DNA from: Halovenus salina
Lineage (GTDB): Archaea > Halobacteriota > Halobacteria > Halobacteriales > Haloarculaceae
Assembly: GCF_026410925.1 (NCBI RefSeq)
Contig: NZ_CP112972.1
Location: 2,914,001 to 2,978,000 of the forward strand
Length of the DNA: 64,000 bases
Direction: 5' to 3'
Part shown: positions 49,999 to 58,690 of the stretch, piece after piece
How positions within the stretch are numbered: the first letter of the stretch is position 1
How the letters are laid out: the number at the start of each line of letters is the position of its first letter
Program-made: the position numbers and the translations under genes
Notes under the pieces: model-generated
The model's input: the letters and a program-made list of their open reading frames with translations, nothing else
Told to the model about the DNA's origin: nothing
Database searches by the model: none

Positions 49999-50958
49999 TC
50001 AGGCCTCCAGCTCGACAGTCGGCACAGGGACCTGGTTGAGGACATCTCTGACGACACCGCGCTGTTCGACACCCTCTATCGTGGCCTCCGGCTTGAGAAC
50101 CAGACGGTGTGCGAGCACCGGCTCGACAATCTGTTTCACGTCGTCGGGCGTGACGAACTCTCGGCCCTGGACCACGGCGTGTGCACGTGCGGACTCGAAC
50201 AGCTTCTGGGTGCCCCGTGGAGAGACGCCGACCTCGACCTGGGGGTGGTTCCGGGTTGCTCGCCCCACTCTGGCGATATACTTCAACACGTCCTCTTCGA
50301 TATGGACTGTCTCGGCGACCTGTCGCAGGCTCCTCACCGAATCCTGGTCGAGTATCGAGTCGACCGTCGGCGTCTGTTCGTCGCGTCCTGCCCGCCGCCG
50401 CAGGAGTTCGAACTCGCCTTCCTCTTCGGGGTAGCCAAGCGACGACTTCACCTGGAAGCGGTCGACCTGCGCCTCGGGGAGTTCGAACGTTCCTTCCTGC
50501 TCGACAGGATTCTGAGTGGCGATGACGAAGAAGGGCTCTGGCAGTTCGTGGGTGTCGCCGTCGACGGTCACCTGGCGCTCTTGCATCGCCTCCAGCAGTG
50601 CGGCCTGTGTCTTCGGCGGCGCACGATTTATCTCGTCGGCCAGCACTACGTTTGCGAATATCGGTCCCTCGGAGAACTCGAAACTCTGGTCGCGTTCGTT
50701 GAAAACGTGTGTCCCCGTCACGTCAGAGGGAAGCAGGTCGGGTGTGAACTGGATACGCGAGAACTCGAGGCCGAGCGCCGTCGCCAGCGAACTCGCGGTC
50801 AGCGTCTTCCCGGTACCGGGGACGTCTTCGAGCAACACGTGGCCACGCGAGAGGACGCCGACCATGACCGTCTCCATGAACTCCCGTTCGCCGATAACTG
50901 CGTCGAGTATCTCGTCGATCACCGACTGTGTCGTCTCGCTTGCTTCGGTAACGTCCAT
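49999..50958 (-). CDS. moxR: MoxR-type AAA+ ATPase
   Basis: A 319-residue ATPase. Walker A is EDVPGTGKT (~44-52), Walker B is VVLADEINRAPPK (~107-119), sensor 1 is FFVIATQNP, the MoxR-specific EGTFELPEAQVDRF follows, and sensor 2 is SPRGTQKL. MoxR proteins act as chaperones inserting metals or assembling complexes, usually with a VWA/DUF58 partner. Here it is encoded convergently with that partner rather than in the usual co-directional order. The ATG at 50956-50958 was chosen at the domain boundary. Confidence 0.93.
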   Translation of the reverse strand: MDVTEASETTQSVIDEILDAVIGEREFMETVMVGVLSRGHVLLEDVPGTGKTLTASSLATALGLEFSRIQFTPDLLPSDVTGTHVFNERDQSFEFSEGPIFANVVLADEINRAPPKTQAALLEAMQERQVTVDGDTHELPEPFFVIATQNPVEQEGTFELPEAQVDRFQVKSSLGYPEEEGEFELLRRRAGRDEQTPTVDSILDQDSVRSLRQVAETVHIEEDVLKYIARVGRATRNHPQVEVGVSPRGTQKLFESARAHAVVQGREFVTPDDVKQIVEPVLAHRLVLKPEATIEGVEQRGVVRDVLNQVPVPTVELEA

Positions 50959-51002
50959 GCTTCCAGAAACAGGTTCTGCCCTCTTAGGGCTATCTCTCCG
51001 TC

Positions 51003-51752
51003 TCAATCCGCGGCGGGACCCGTCCCACCGGCGTACTCACGGGCCGCATCGACCAGGTGTTTCCGGTACTCGCTCGCGTCGGGGTCGGCGTCGAGTGACC
51101 TGAACAACTCCTTGAAGCGCTCGAAATCGATTTCTGGGGCGTCTGCGGCGGCAGCGTGTGCGAGGTCGTAGAGCCGGTGGTCGTCGCCGACGAGGTCGTG
51201 GCGTTCGACCAGACCGAGGGCAAATGCCGCGTTGACGGCCGTAATCTCCGGGTCTGCACCGGCAGCAAGTGGGTCCCACGCTCCGGGGCCGCTCGGGTAG
51301 TCGACCAGCGACTTCGCGAGGCTGGCTTCGAGAAAGTCGACCAGCTTGTCCGCCGGGGCGACATCGAGCCAGAGGTCGTCGGCGTAGATGTCTTTCATGT
51401 GGTTGGCGATCTGATAGCAGTGGGTGAGCTTGCGTTTCTCGACGGTTCGCCCAGTCAAAGCGAGGTAGATTGCTTCCTCTGTCGACTGAGTGTGTGATGG
51501 GTGTGCCTGTTCGTGGTGGTGCATGTGGGCGAACTCATGGAGTGCAAGCTCTCGGGCCATCGCGCTCGTCGCGGCCTGTCGGGAGATGGTCAATCGGTGC
51601 CCGTCTTCGGCGTGGCTGACGCGGGTCCGCTCGTCGGGGTCCTCGACGACGGTGACCGTCACGGACTGTTCGAGTGGCCACTCCGATTCGACGAGTTCAG
51701 CGGCGGCGAAAAACGGTTCTGCAGGGCCTGGTCCCTCCTTTGCAACGTCCAT
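51003..51752 (-). CDS. HExxH metallopeptidase-like protein
   Basis: A 249-residue soluble acidic protein. The zincin motif H-E-F-A-H is present in LALHEFAHMHHHEQAHPSHTQSTEEAIYL, so the downstream TEEAIYL could supply the Glu ligand. A helical C-terminal half follows (LWLDVAPADKLVDFLEASL). I recall this as a haloarchaeal DUF5781-type family with no proven activity. ATG 51752 (MDVAKEG) is preferred; another ATG lies two codons earlier. Confidence 0.72.
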   Translation of the reverse strand: MDVAKEGPGPAEPFFAAAELVESEWPLEQSVTVTVVEDPDERTRVSHAEDGHRLTISRQAATSAMARELALHEFAHMHHHEQAHPSHTQSTEEAIYLALTGRTVEKRKLTHCYQIANHMKDIYADDLWLDVAPADKLVDFLEASLAKSLVDYPSGPGAWDPLAAGADPEITAVNAAFALGLVERHDLVGDDHRLYDLAHAAAADAPEIDFERFKELFRSLDADPDASEYRKHLVDAAREYAGGTGPAAD

Positions 51753-51802
51753 ACGCACATATCCAGGGGACGCTGGCGTATTACAGTTGCGCCGAACCCG
51801 GG

Positions 51803-52102
51803 CTACTTGAGGGTCACGTATGTGAGGAAGCTGACTGCCACGAGCTCGAGTAGATGCATGCCGAGCGCCACCTGGCCAGCGATGGGGTCGGCGGCGTACA
51901 GCATCTTCATACTACTGAGGAAAAACACCAGACCGACCAGGTTCTCGACCAGTAAGACGAGACAGAACCCGAGCAGACCCAGCACCATCGTCGACCGGAA
52001 CTGCCGATAGTTCCGGAGCCAAACGAAGGCAATGACCGTGAGCAACACGCTGTTGACTGCGGTGAGGGCAATTCCGAGAACCGTCGGCACTCCCATCGCC
52101 AT
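51803..52102 (-). CDS. Small three-TM membrane protein paired with ArsR-like regulator
   Basis: A 99-residue protein consisting almost entirely of three TM helices (~7-28, ~38-60, ~75-97) joined by short basic and acidic loops (RNYRQFRS). It lies 2 bp downstream of the winged-helix gene, and such regulator/membrane pairs are frequent in haloarchaea. It may act as a membrane sensor or anti-regulator for the HTH protein; that is an inference from linkage. Confidence 0.72.
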   Translation of the reverse strand: MAMGVPTVLGIALTAVNSVLLTVIAFVWLRNYRQFRSTMVLGLLGFCLVLLVENLVGLVFFLSSMKMLYAADPIAGQVALGMHLLELVAVSFLTYVTLK

Positions 52103-52104
52103 CG

Positions 52105-52464
52105 CTAGCTCACCTCCCCCGAGATCTCCTCGAAGGTCTCTTTGTGGCGCTCGAACTGGTCGGTCAGGAAATACAGTTTCCCGTAGTCGTGCTCGCTCGC
52201 TTCGACGACGTTGTGTTCTGCCAGCATATCCAGGTGGTGGTCTATCGTGTTGTAGTTGAGGTCCAGCGCATCGGCGAGCTCGTTCGCGTTACGGGGTCTA
52301 TCTGCCAGCTCTCTGACGATGCGGACCCTGTTAGCACCGCCGCGGCTGCCAGCGAAAAGGTACCACAGGGCCTTCTCCATTGATTTCACCTGTTTACTCG
52401 ACGCAAGCAAATGCGTTTCGACATCGAGTGCCTGCCCATCCGCGTTGTCTCCCTTGTGGTACAT
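52105..52464 (-). CDS. ArsR-like winged-helix transcription regulator
   Basis: A 119-residue protein with the winged helix NRVRIVRELADRPRNANELADALDLNYNTIDHHLDMLAEHNVVE, in pieces, followed by a wing (YGKLYFLTDQFERH) and a C-terminal helix. The first ~35 residues form an extra N-terminal helix. No Cys metal site is seen, so this is not a metal-sensing ArsR. It probably regulates itself and the downstream membrane protein gene. Confidence 0.85.
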   Translation of the reverse strand: MYHKGDNADGQALDVETHLLASSKQVKSMEKALWYLFAGSRGGANRVRIVRELADRPRNANELADALDLNYNTIDHHLDMLAEHNVVEASEHDYGKLYFLTDQFERHKETFEEISGEVS

Positions 52465-52496
52465 CGTGTTCGGTGTTGTCGTAGGAAGAGTCTGTC

Positions 52497-53549
52497 TCAG
52501 TTCACCGATACGATGGGGCAGTTGACGGTCGCCGCGCCCATCGCGAGGACGTTCGCGTCCGTCGCCGAGTCGAGGTCGGATACCCCATCGAAATCGGCGT
52601 TGTCATAGGGGTTGACCATCCACAGCGGTGAGTAGCCCGCCTTTCCCGGCAGCGTCGCGACGACGTTGTGGGTCTGGTCGTTGCCTTCCTCGGTCATGAA
52701 GCCAGACGCAGGGCCGCCGCCCTCCTGGCCGGGGTTCGTGTTGAAGCTGACGTAGATCGGCGACAGCGATACGTTGCCGTCGCCGTCTGCCTCGTAGCTG
52801 TCCTCCTCGAAGAGGAAGTACGGGACGACCTGCCCGTCGTACCAGCCGTCGACAAGCGGTGCCTCGTCGTGGTTGTCCCCGAAGTGCTTCGAGGCTGTCG
52901 ACCCCTCGGGAACGACCGGACAGTTCTTTATCATCCCGGTCGGCTCGACATCGTAGCCCGCCTCGGTGATGTCGTCGACGCTGGTGGCGACGTTAGCCTC
53001 GTAGTCGTCCGGGACAGTGACCTTGTGGACGTGCCAGAAGTCGTTGTAGCCCTCGTCGCCAGGAATTACGTCGATGATGTTGAGCTGGTCTCCGACTGGG
53101 TCGCCGCTCTCGTAGAACAGCGCATAAATCGGTGCCGGCGTCTGGGACTGGACATCGAAGTTGTAGTACTCGACCATCTCGCCGTCGGGGCCGAGACCTC
53201 TGGTGATATGTGGCCCCTGGTCGAAGTCAACCGGCTCGTCCGGGCCCGGGAGACCGTTTTCGTCGTTGCGTACGAGGAGCGTGCCGGCGTCCTCGCTGAA
53301 ACGGTCGACCGCGGCTGCCGGTGCATCAGACGGGTCGGTTGGCTCTGGACCGTCTGAACTGTCTTCGGTCGTCCCATCGTTGCTGTCGTCCATCGTACCT
53401 CCACCGCCGTCCATTGTATCTCCACCGTCATCCATCGAATCGTCGCTGTCGTCGCCGTCGTCGCCGCCGAGACAGCCTGCGAGGGCCACGGCTGTCGAGC
53501 CGCTGGCTACCTGTATAAACTTCCGCCGTGTCGTATCGTTATCTGACAT
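52497..53549 (-). CDS. Tat lipoprotein of unknown function
   Basis: A 350-residue secreted lipoprotein. Tat motif TRRKFIQ, lipobox ALAGC (~22-26), then an Asp/Gly/Ser-rich linker to ~75. The mature domain (~80-350) contains VEYYNFDVQSQTPAPIYALF, NDFWHVHKVTVPDDY, a Cys pair separated by over 100 residues (IKNCPVVPEG and TVNCPIVSVN) and GSTASKHFGDNHDE. No known domain is recognised. It is monocistronic, divergent from fusA. Confidence 0.75.
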   Translation of the reverse strand: MSDNDTTRRKFIQVASGSTAVALAGCLGGDDGDDSDDSMDDGGDTMDGGGGTMDDSNDGTTEDSSDGPEPTDPSDAPAAAVDRFSEDAGTLLVRNDENGLPGPDEPVDFDQGPHITRGLGPDGEMVEYYNFDVQSQTPAPIYALFYESGDPVGDQLNIIDVIPGDEGYNDFWHVHKVTVPDDYEANVATSVDDITEAGYDVEPTGMIKNCPVVPEGSTASKHFGDNHDEAPLVDGWYDGQVVPYFLFEEDSYEADGDGNVSLSPIYVSFNTNPGQEGGGPASGFMTEEGNDQTHNVVATLPGKAGYSPLWMVNPYDNADFDGVSDLDSATDANVLAMGAATVNCPIVSVN

Positions 53550-53855
53550 TCCATCTCAACCGTTCGACTGGCCTGTAAAGGGGTTTTTTCAACATGTGGA
53601 CAAATTCTGCTGGACCTCCAGCGTGAAACAGTTGAAATTTCGCTCCAATTTGGCCGCCCTGTGGGCGGTCATGTAACTGATGGTTGTGTCCGGCAAAACT
53701 GCCGCGCGTATGCAGACGGATACTCTCGTCTCGCTCATGGGCAGTCTCGACAAAGGGGTATGTGCAAGAATAGCACGCAAACCTCCGAGCGAGCCGGATT
53801 TTGTCGGCACGAAACACTACCCTTTTGACCCTGCTACCGGTATGCGACAGTAATA
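53550..53855. other. 306-bp divergent promoter region before aEF-2
   Basis: It holds promoters of the Tat lipoprotein (minus) and aEF-2 (plus). A small hairpin CCGCCC-TGT-GGGCGG is at 53654-53668. The ACTACCCTTTTGACC stretch about 40 bp before the aEF-2 ATG is the most AT-rich candidate for its TATA/BRE, but it is poor. No gene is seen. Confidence 0.45.
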
Positions 53856-56045
53856 ATGGGCCGACGAAAGAAAATCGTTCAGGAATGTGAAACGCTGATG
53901 AATAAACCGGAGAACATCCGGAACATCGCGATTGCGGCACACGTCGACCACGGGAAGACGACGCTGACGGACAACCTGCTCGCGGGCGCAGGGATGATTT
54001 CCGACGACACCGCAGGCGAGCAGCTCGCAATGGACACCGAGGAGGACGAGCAGGAACGTGGAATCACCATCGACGCGGCAAACGTTTCGATGACCCACGA
54101 GTACGAGGAGACGAACCACCTCATCAACCTCATCGACACGCCAGGCCACGTCGACTTCGGCGGCGACGTGACGCGTGCGATGCGCGCGGTCGACGGTGCG
54201 CTTGTGGTTGTCGACGCTGTCGAGGGCGCGATGCCACAGACCGAGACGGTCCTGCGCCAGGCGCTTCGCGAGGGCGTCAAGCCGACCCTTTTCATCAACA
54301 AGGTCGACCGCCTTATCTCCGAACTGCAGGAGGGTCCCGAAGAGATGCAGGAACGGATGACCAGCGTCATCCGTGAGGTCAACGACCTCATCCGGGGGAT
54401 GACCGAGGAGATGGACGACATCGAAGAGGACTGGACGGTCTCCGTCGAGGACGGAACCGTTGGATTCGGCTCTGCGCTCTACAAGTGGGGAGTCTCGCTG
54501 CCGTCGATGCAGCGCACCGGAATGGACTTCGGCGAGATTATCGACCTCGAACGCGCGGACAAGCGCCAGGAACTCGCCAAACGAACGCCGCTGTCGAACG
54601 TCGTGCTCGACATGGTCTGTGAGCACTTCCCGAACCCTGTCGACGCACAGCCCCGTCGTATCCCGCGCATCTGGCGTGGCGACGAGGAACAAGACGTTGC
54701 AGACCAGATGCAGCTCGTCGACGAGGACGGCGAGGTCGTCCTGATGGTGACCGACATCGGTATCGACCCCCACGCGGGCGAAATCGCCGCGGGGCGTGTC
54801 TTCTCGGGGACCATCGAGAAAGGCCAGGAGCTGTACGTCTCCGGGACCGCGGGCAAAAACCGCGTCCAGAGCGTCGGCATCTATATGGGTGGCGAGCGCG
54901 AGGAGGTCGACCACGTCCCAGCCGGTAACATCGCCGCCGTCACCGGTCTCAACGACGGCATCGCCGGCTCCACAGTTTCGAGCGTCGAGATGACTCCCTT
55001 CGAGTCCATCGAGCACATTTCGGAGCCGGTCATCACGAAATCCGTCGAGGCGAAGAACATGGACGACCTGCCCAAGCTCATCGAGACACTCCAGCAGGTC
55101 GCAAAGGAGGACCCGACAATCGACATCGAGATCAACGAGGACACTGGCGAACACCTCATCTCCGGACAGGGTGAGCTTCACCTTGAGGTCGTCACTCAGC
55201 GTATCGAGCGCAACCAGGGTATCCCGGTGACGACCGGTGAGCCGATTGTCGTCTTCCGCGAGGCACCCCAGGAGGACAGCCGCGAGGTCGAGGGTATCTC
55301 GCCGAACCGTCACAACCGGTTCTATCTGACCGTCGAGACGCTCGACCAGGACATCATCGACACGCTCAAACAGGGCAAGGCGTCGATGGACATGCCCGAA
55401 CTCGAACGCCGTGAGGCGCTTCAGGACGCCGGCCTCGACAAGGACACCTCCCAGAATGTCGAGCACATCCACGGCGCGAACATCATCATCGACGACACGA
55501 AAGGTATCCAGCACCTCAACGAGACGATGGAGCTGGTGCTCGAAGGGTTCGAGGAAGCACTCAACGACGGCCCGCTCGCCGCTGAGCCAGTCGAGGGCGC
55601 GCTGATTACGCTCCACGACGCACGCCTGCACGAGGACGCCATCCACCGCGGTCCCGCACAGGTCATCCCTGCGGTCCGCCAGGCGCTGCACAACGCACTC
55701 ATCGACGGGAGTGTCAAGCTGCTCGAACCGATTCAGGAAGTCCGCATCGACGTACCCAACGAACACATGGGTGCCGCAAGCGGCGAAATCCAGGGCCGAC
55801 GTGGCCGTGTCGACGACATGTACCAGGAGGGAGACCTGATGGTCGTCGAGGGCGTCGCACCGGTCGAAGAGATGATTGGCTTCTCGTCGGACATCCGCTC
55901 GGCCACCGAGGGCCGTGCCTCCTGGAACACGGAGAACGCCGGCTTCCAGGTGATGGCTGACAACCTCCAGCCCGACCAGATCGACGAGATTCGCGAGCGC
56001 AAGGGCATGAAGCTCGAACTGCCCCAGAGTATCGACTACTTCTAA
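53856..56045 (+). CDS. fusA: Translation elongation factor 2 (aEF-2)
   Basis: A 729-residue translocase GTPase. G1 is [10 protein letters not shown] (~27-36), G2 is RGITI, G3 is DTPGH (~90), G4 is NKVDR (~144). The tail segment has the diphthamide His in [14 protein letters not shown] (~596), which is ADP-ribosylated by diphtheria toxin in archaea and eukaryotes. The length equals other archaeal aEF-2. A T-rich terminator follows the stop directly. Confidence 0.97.
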   Translation: MGRRKKIVQECETLMNKPENIRNIAIAAHVDHGKTTLTDNLLAGAGMISDDTAGEQLAMDTEEDEQERGITIDAANVSMTHEYEETNHLINLIDTPGHVDFGGDVTRAMRAVDGALVVVDAVEGAMPQTETVLRQALREGVKPTLFINKVDRLISELQEGPEEMQERMTSVIREVNDLIRGMTEEMDDIEEDWTVSVEDGTVGFGSALYKWGVSLPSMQRTGMDFGEIIDLERADKRQELAKRTPLSNVVLDMVCEHFPNPVDAQPRRIPRIWRGDEEQDVADQMQLVDEDGEVVLMVTDIGIDPHAGEIAAGRVFSGTIEKGQELYVSGTAGKNRVQSVGIYMGGEREEVDHVPAGNIAAVTGLNDGIAGSTVSSVEMTPFESIEHISEPVITKSVEAKNMDDLPKLIETLQQVAKEDPTIDIEINEDTGEHLISGQGELHLEVVTQRIERNQGIPVTTGEPIVVFREAPQEDSREVEGISPNRHNRFYLTVETLDQDIIDTLKQGKASMDMPELERREALQDAGLDKDTSQNVEHIHGANIIIDDTKGIQHLNETMELVLEGFEEALNDGPLAAEPVEGALITLHDARLHEDAIHRGPAQVIPAVRQALHNALIDGSVKLLEPIQEVRIDVPNEHMGAASGEIQGRRGRVDDMYQEGDLMVVEGVAPVEEMIGFSSDIRSATEGRASWNTENAGFQVMADNLQPDQIDEIRERKGMKLELPQSIDYF

Positions 56046-56056
56046 ACCTCTTTTTA
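56046..56056 (+). terminator. T-rich terminator of aEF-2
   Basis: CCTCTTTTTAC directly after the TAA. Archaeal RNA polymerase terminates at short T tracts, and this is the only good one before the hairpin array. Confidence 0.6.
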
Positions 56057-56064
56057 CTTCGTTC

Positions 56065-56238
56065 GACAGGCGCTTCGCGCCTGTCGTGATGACGAGAGAG
56101 CTTCGCTCTCTCGAACCACCTCGGGTTTCCTCGGGCCGCTTCGCGGCCCTGCGGGAACCTCTCGGTCGCAAAAACTAGGGGAAAAACTCTCTCGACCCTC
56201 GCTTCGCTCGGGTCGAGTGAACCGCGCCTGCGGCGCGG
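56065..56238 (+). repeat. Array of five GC-rich hairpins after aEF-2
   Basis: Five strong inverted repeats occur in 174 bp: 56065-56085 (GACAGGCGC-TTC-GCGCCTGTC, 9-bp stem), 56093-56113 (CGAGAGAGC-TTC-GCTCTCTCG, 9 bp), 56133-56149 (GGGCCGC-TTC-GCGGCCC, 7 bp), 56191-56217 (CTCGACCC/GGGTCGAG with inner GC-TTC-GC) and 56222-56238 (CCGCGCC-TGC-GGCGCGG). Four have a C-TTC-G loop, the very stable cUUCGg-like type. The stems are unrelated in sequence, so this is a structural, not a sequence, repeat. Confidence 0.8.
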
Positions 56239-56280
56239 ATGCTTGGTGACAGGTCCTTTGATTCCGGTGGTAGACGACTC

Positions 56281-56287
56281 GTATAAG
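56281..56287 (+). promoter_or_regulatory. TATA box of the zinc-ribbon gene
   Basis: GTATAAG lies 25-31 bp upstream of ATG 56312, which supports that start over earlier in-frame codons and predicts a leaderless mRNA. Confidence 0.6.
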
Positions 56288-56311
56288 AGGCTGGCTGTGC
56301 TATGGCAGGAT

Positions 56312-57007
56312 ATGGAACTTCGGGGCGAGCGCGAGTGTCAGTCCTGTGGTACGAAGTGGTCGTACTACGAGACGGGCGAGATTACCTGTCCGGCGTGTGG
56401 GAGTATTCGGAGCGTTGGCCTCGACGAGCCGACGGCACACACGGCGGGTGCCGCCGAACTCGACCTGACCGATATCAGAAACGAAGTTGGTGACGTGAGC
56501 ATCGAGACGCTGGCCGATGATGCTGCCGAAGCAGCCCGGACGTACCTCCGGAGTGTCGGATTCGTCGACGCGGGCGAGTTACAGCCCCTCTCCGATACGG
56601 TACTGGCAGCGAGTGAACTGCGCCGAGTCGGTGCAACGCTCGGCCGCGTGATGCGCGTCGACGAGGACGAAGAACTCTATCTGCTTGAACTGCTCCGTCT
56701 TGCCGACCAGAACGACCGGCCAGCTCCCGACGAGGTACTCGAAACACTGGCACCGGAACGTGGGCTCGGGGTCGCCGCCGCGGTCGACATCTACCTCAGG
56801 GACCTAGGTCGGGTCTACGAGGACCGCGACCCGGATGCCGACCGAGTGTTGTCCTCCCTTCGCTCACGCCGGAAACGAATCGAGGCGCTGGATGGCGACG
56901 TCGACCCCACCGAAGCAGAAGGGCTCGTCAGGACTACCCGAGACGTGAGCGCGTACCTGCGCCAGGACGACGAGGCGGCGCTCGCCCGGGCACTCGAACG
57001 GCTGTAG
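56312..57007 (+). CDS. Zinc-ribbon protein with helical C-domain, function unknown
   Basis: A 231-residue protein. The N-terminal zinc ribbon is C9-Q-S-C12 and C26-P-A-C29. The remaining ~190 residues are helical and acidic (SIETLADDAAEAARTYLRSVGFVDAGEL, ELYLLELLRLADQ, AAAVDIYLRDLGRVY), with a conserved look but no named domain. It could be a nucleic-acid or transcription-linked protein by its ribbon. Its stop touches the stop of the convergent SPVF gene C. Confidence 0.7.
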   Translation: MELRGERECQSCGTKWSYYETGEITCPACGSIRSVGLDEPTAHTAGAAELDLTDIRNEVGDVSIETLADDAAEAARTYLRSVGFVDAGELQPLSDTVLAASELRRVGATLGRVMRVDEDEELYLLELLRLADQNDRPAPDEVLETLAPERGLGVAAAVDIYLRDLGRVYEDRDPDADRVLSSLRSRRKRIEALDGDVDPTEAEGLVRTTRDVSAYLRQDDEAALARALERL

Positions 57008-57556
57008 CTACCAGGTCAGCTTCCAGGCTGCCTTCTCGTCGTGGCGGGAATCAACCGCATCGAGAACTGGGACCGCGTCGTCACCGCCGAGGTCTTTGAC
57101 AACTCCTTCGAACACTCCTTCTGCAAGTGGAACGGTGTACGGCCAGTCGTCCGAAACAGCGACCCGTGCCTCTCGTGTGCCATCGACGGAGACCAGGTAT
57201 CGCCCTCCAGGATGTGGGTCTTTGCCGCCTCGATGGGCCTGCTGGTGCATGTCATCGAGCAGTTCGAGGCCGTCACCGACAGTCGTGATTTCGTCGGGCC
57301 ACTCAACGGCAGACGCGCTCGCAGCACCACCTTCCTGCATCGTCGACGAGCCCACCTGATGCTCGATGCGCTGATACGTCTCTGCGGCATCTGCTACCGG
57401 ATACCACTGGTCGTAAACTACCTCTTCGGAAATGTGCTTCTTGAAGATATCTCGGACCTTCCGCTCGAACACCGGCGAAACGGCTCCTGCACTCTCGATG
57501 AGCGACGCAATATACTGACCGCTCAGTTCGGCGTCAGTGTCTAACTCTGCCATCAT
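57008..57556 (-). CDS. SPVF-family protein C (function unknown)
   Basis: A 182-residue acidic protein, third member of the family at 18600 and 20003. It has SGQYIASLIESAGAVSPVF (SPVF 27-30), ERKVRDIFKKH, WYPVADAAETY and HQVGSSTMQEGG, and the C-terminal PLAEGVFEGVVKDL, but lacks the GG[WY]RHP motif of A and B. The W-Y/P...VG..TM...GG arrangement is loosely like ligand-binding sensory modules (for example V4R- or HNOB-type), but no heme or metal ligand is conserved among the three. The promoter is AT-rich with a TATA-like TATAG at 57581. Confidence 0.7.
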   Translation of the reverse strand: MMAELDTDAELSGQYIASLIESAGAVSPVFERKVRDIFKKHISEEVVYDQWYPVADAAETYQRIEHQVGSSTMQEGGAASASAVEWPDEITTVGDGLELLDDMHQQAHRGGKDPHPGGRYLVSVDGTREARVAVSDDWPYTVPLAEGVFEGVVKDLGGDDAVPVLDAVDSRHDEKAAWKLTW

Positions 57557-57561
57557 CAGTT

Positions 57562-57596
57562 TAATGCCGCTATCTGTTCATATAGATTCAGCATTA
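57562..57596. promoter_or_regulatory. Inverted repeat flanking the SPVF gene C promoter
   Basis: TAATGC (57562-57567) and GCATTA (57591-57596) form a perfect 6-bp inverted repeat with a 23-bp spacer that contains the TATA-like sequence of gene C. The adjoining stretch to ~57650 is the most AT-rich part of the window. Confidence 0.4.
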
Positions 57597-57722
57597 ATAT
57601 CCAGGCAAATATTATTTAGTTACTATATATAATTTATTTTACCTATCTTACATCGGGTTTGACGCGTCTGGACATACGGGTACCGACGGTCACAAACAAC
57701 AGAGTTCCAGCCAGGATGTGGG

Positions 57723-58616
57723 CTACGGCAACTCGACGGCAGTATCGGTCTGCAGGCTGGTCGCCTTGACAGTGTTGTAGAGCAACATCGCACGCGTCAT
57801 CGGTCCGACGCCGCCGGGAACTGGCGTTATTGCGCTCGCTTTCTCCTTTGCACTCTCGAAGTCTACATCGCCGACCAGTGTCGTTCCATCGCCGTCTTCG
57901 GCCTCGACGCGGTTGATGCCAACATCGATGACGACGGCACCCTCCTCAAGCATCGACCCATCGACCAACTCTGGAACGCCGGCTGCGGCGACGACGATGT
58001 CGGCCTCACGAGTCTTGGCCGCCAGGTCGTCGGTCCGAGAGTGACAGACCGTCGTCGTCGCGTTGCCGCCCGGTGCGTCCTGGATGAACAGGTTCACCAT
58101 CGGCTTGCCGACGATGCGGGACCGTCCGACGACGACAGCATCTTTTCCTTCGGTGTCGACATCTGCGGCCGCGAGTAGCCGCTGGATACCGTGAGGGGTA
58201 CAGGGTTTGTACCGCGGATAGCCCGCGACGAGGCGACCGACGTTCTCGGGGTGGAAGGCGTCGACATCCTTCATCGGGTCGATGCGTTCGAGCACCTCCC
58301 GGTAATCGACGTGGTCGGGAACCGGCGACTGGACGAGAATCGCGTTCACGTCGTCGTCGTTGTTGAGGTCGTCGACGACCTCGAACAGGTCTTCGGCGGG
58401 CGCGTCCGCATCGAGCGTCACGTCACGCGCTCCGATGCCAACCTCTTCGCAGTCGTCCTGTTTCATCGAGACGTAGGTCTCACTCGCCGGGTCCTCACTC
58501 ATCAGCACTGTCGCCAGCGTCGGTCGCTCGTCGGCCGCTGCGAGCGTTTCGACGCAGCCGGTGAGTTCCTCACGAAGCGTCGATGCAACCGCGTTTCCAT
58601 CGATTATCTCGGTCAT
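57723..58616 (-). CDS. folD: Methylenetetrahydrofolate dehydrogenase/cyclohydrolase FolD
   Basis: A 297-residue bifunctional enzyme. The catalytic Y48-V-S-M-K52 motif is in SETYVSMK, the folate site is VQSPVPDHVD, and the NADP site is VVGRSRIVGKPM followed by NATTTVCHSRT. The C-terminus is PVPGGVGPMTRAMLL. It interconverts methylene-, methenyl- and formyl-tetrahydrofolate. It starts at ATG 58614-58616. It is divergent from the large sensor-regulator, and glyA lies on the other side of that gene, so two one-carbon genes flank it. Confidence 0.95.
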   Translation of the reverse strand: MTEIIDGNAVASTLREELTGCVETLAAADERPTLATVLMSEDPASETYVSMKQDDCEEVGIGARDVTLDADAPAEDLFEVVDDLNNDDDVNAILVQSPVPDHVDYREVLERIDPMKDVDAFHPENVGRLVAGYPRYKPCTPHGIQRLLAAADVDTEGKDAVVVGRSRIVGKPMVNLFIQDAPGGNATTTVCHSRTDDLAAKTREADIVVAAAGVPELVDGSMLEEGAVVIDVGINRVEAEDGDGTTLVGDVDFESAKEKASAITPVPGGVGPMTRAMLLYNTVKATSLQTDTAVELP

Positions 58617-58690
58617 ATCTACCGTGGCGTAGCGGTGGCTCTTGAACGTCCCGAATTGACTATCGGCACCCGCCCAGGAGGTGGCTTCCT

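Noticed and set aside
53817-56171. 784-codon open frame on the minus strand opposite aEF-2
   Set aside because: It mirrors a codon-biased, GC-rich gene; its translation has low-complexity Val/Leu/Asp composition with no domain, and aEF-2 is certain.
56065-56238. CRISPR array
   Set aside because: The hairpins have different sequences and spacings; there are no identical repeats or spacers.
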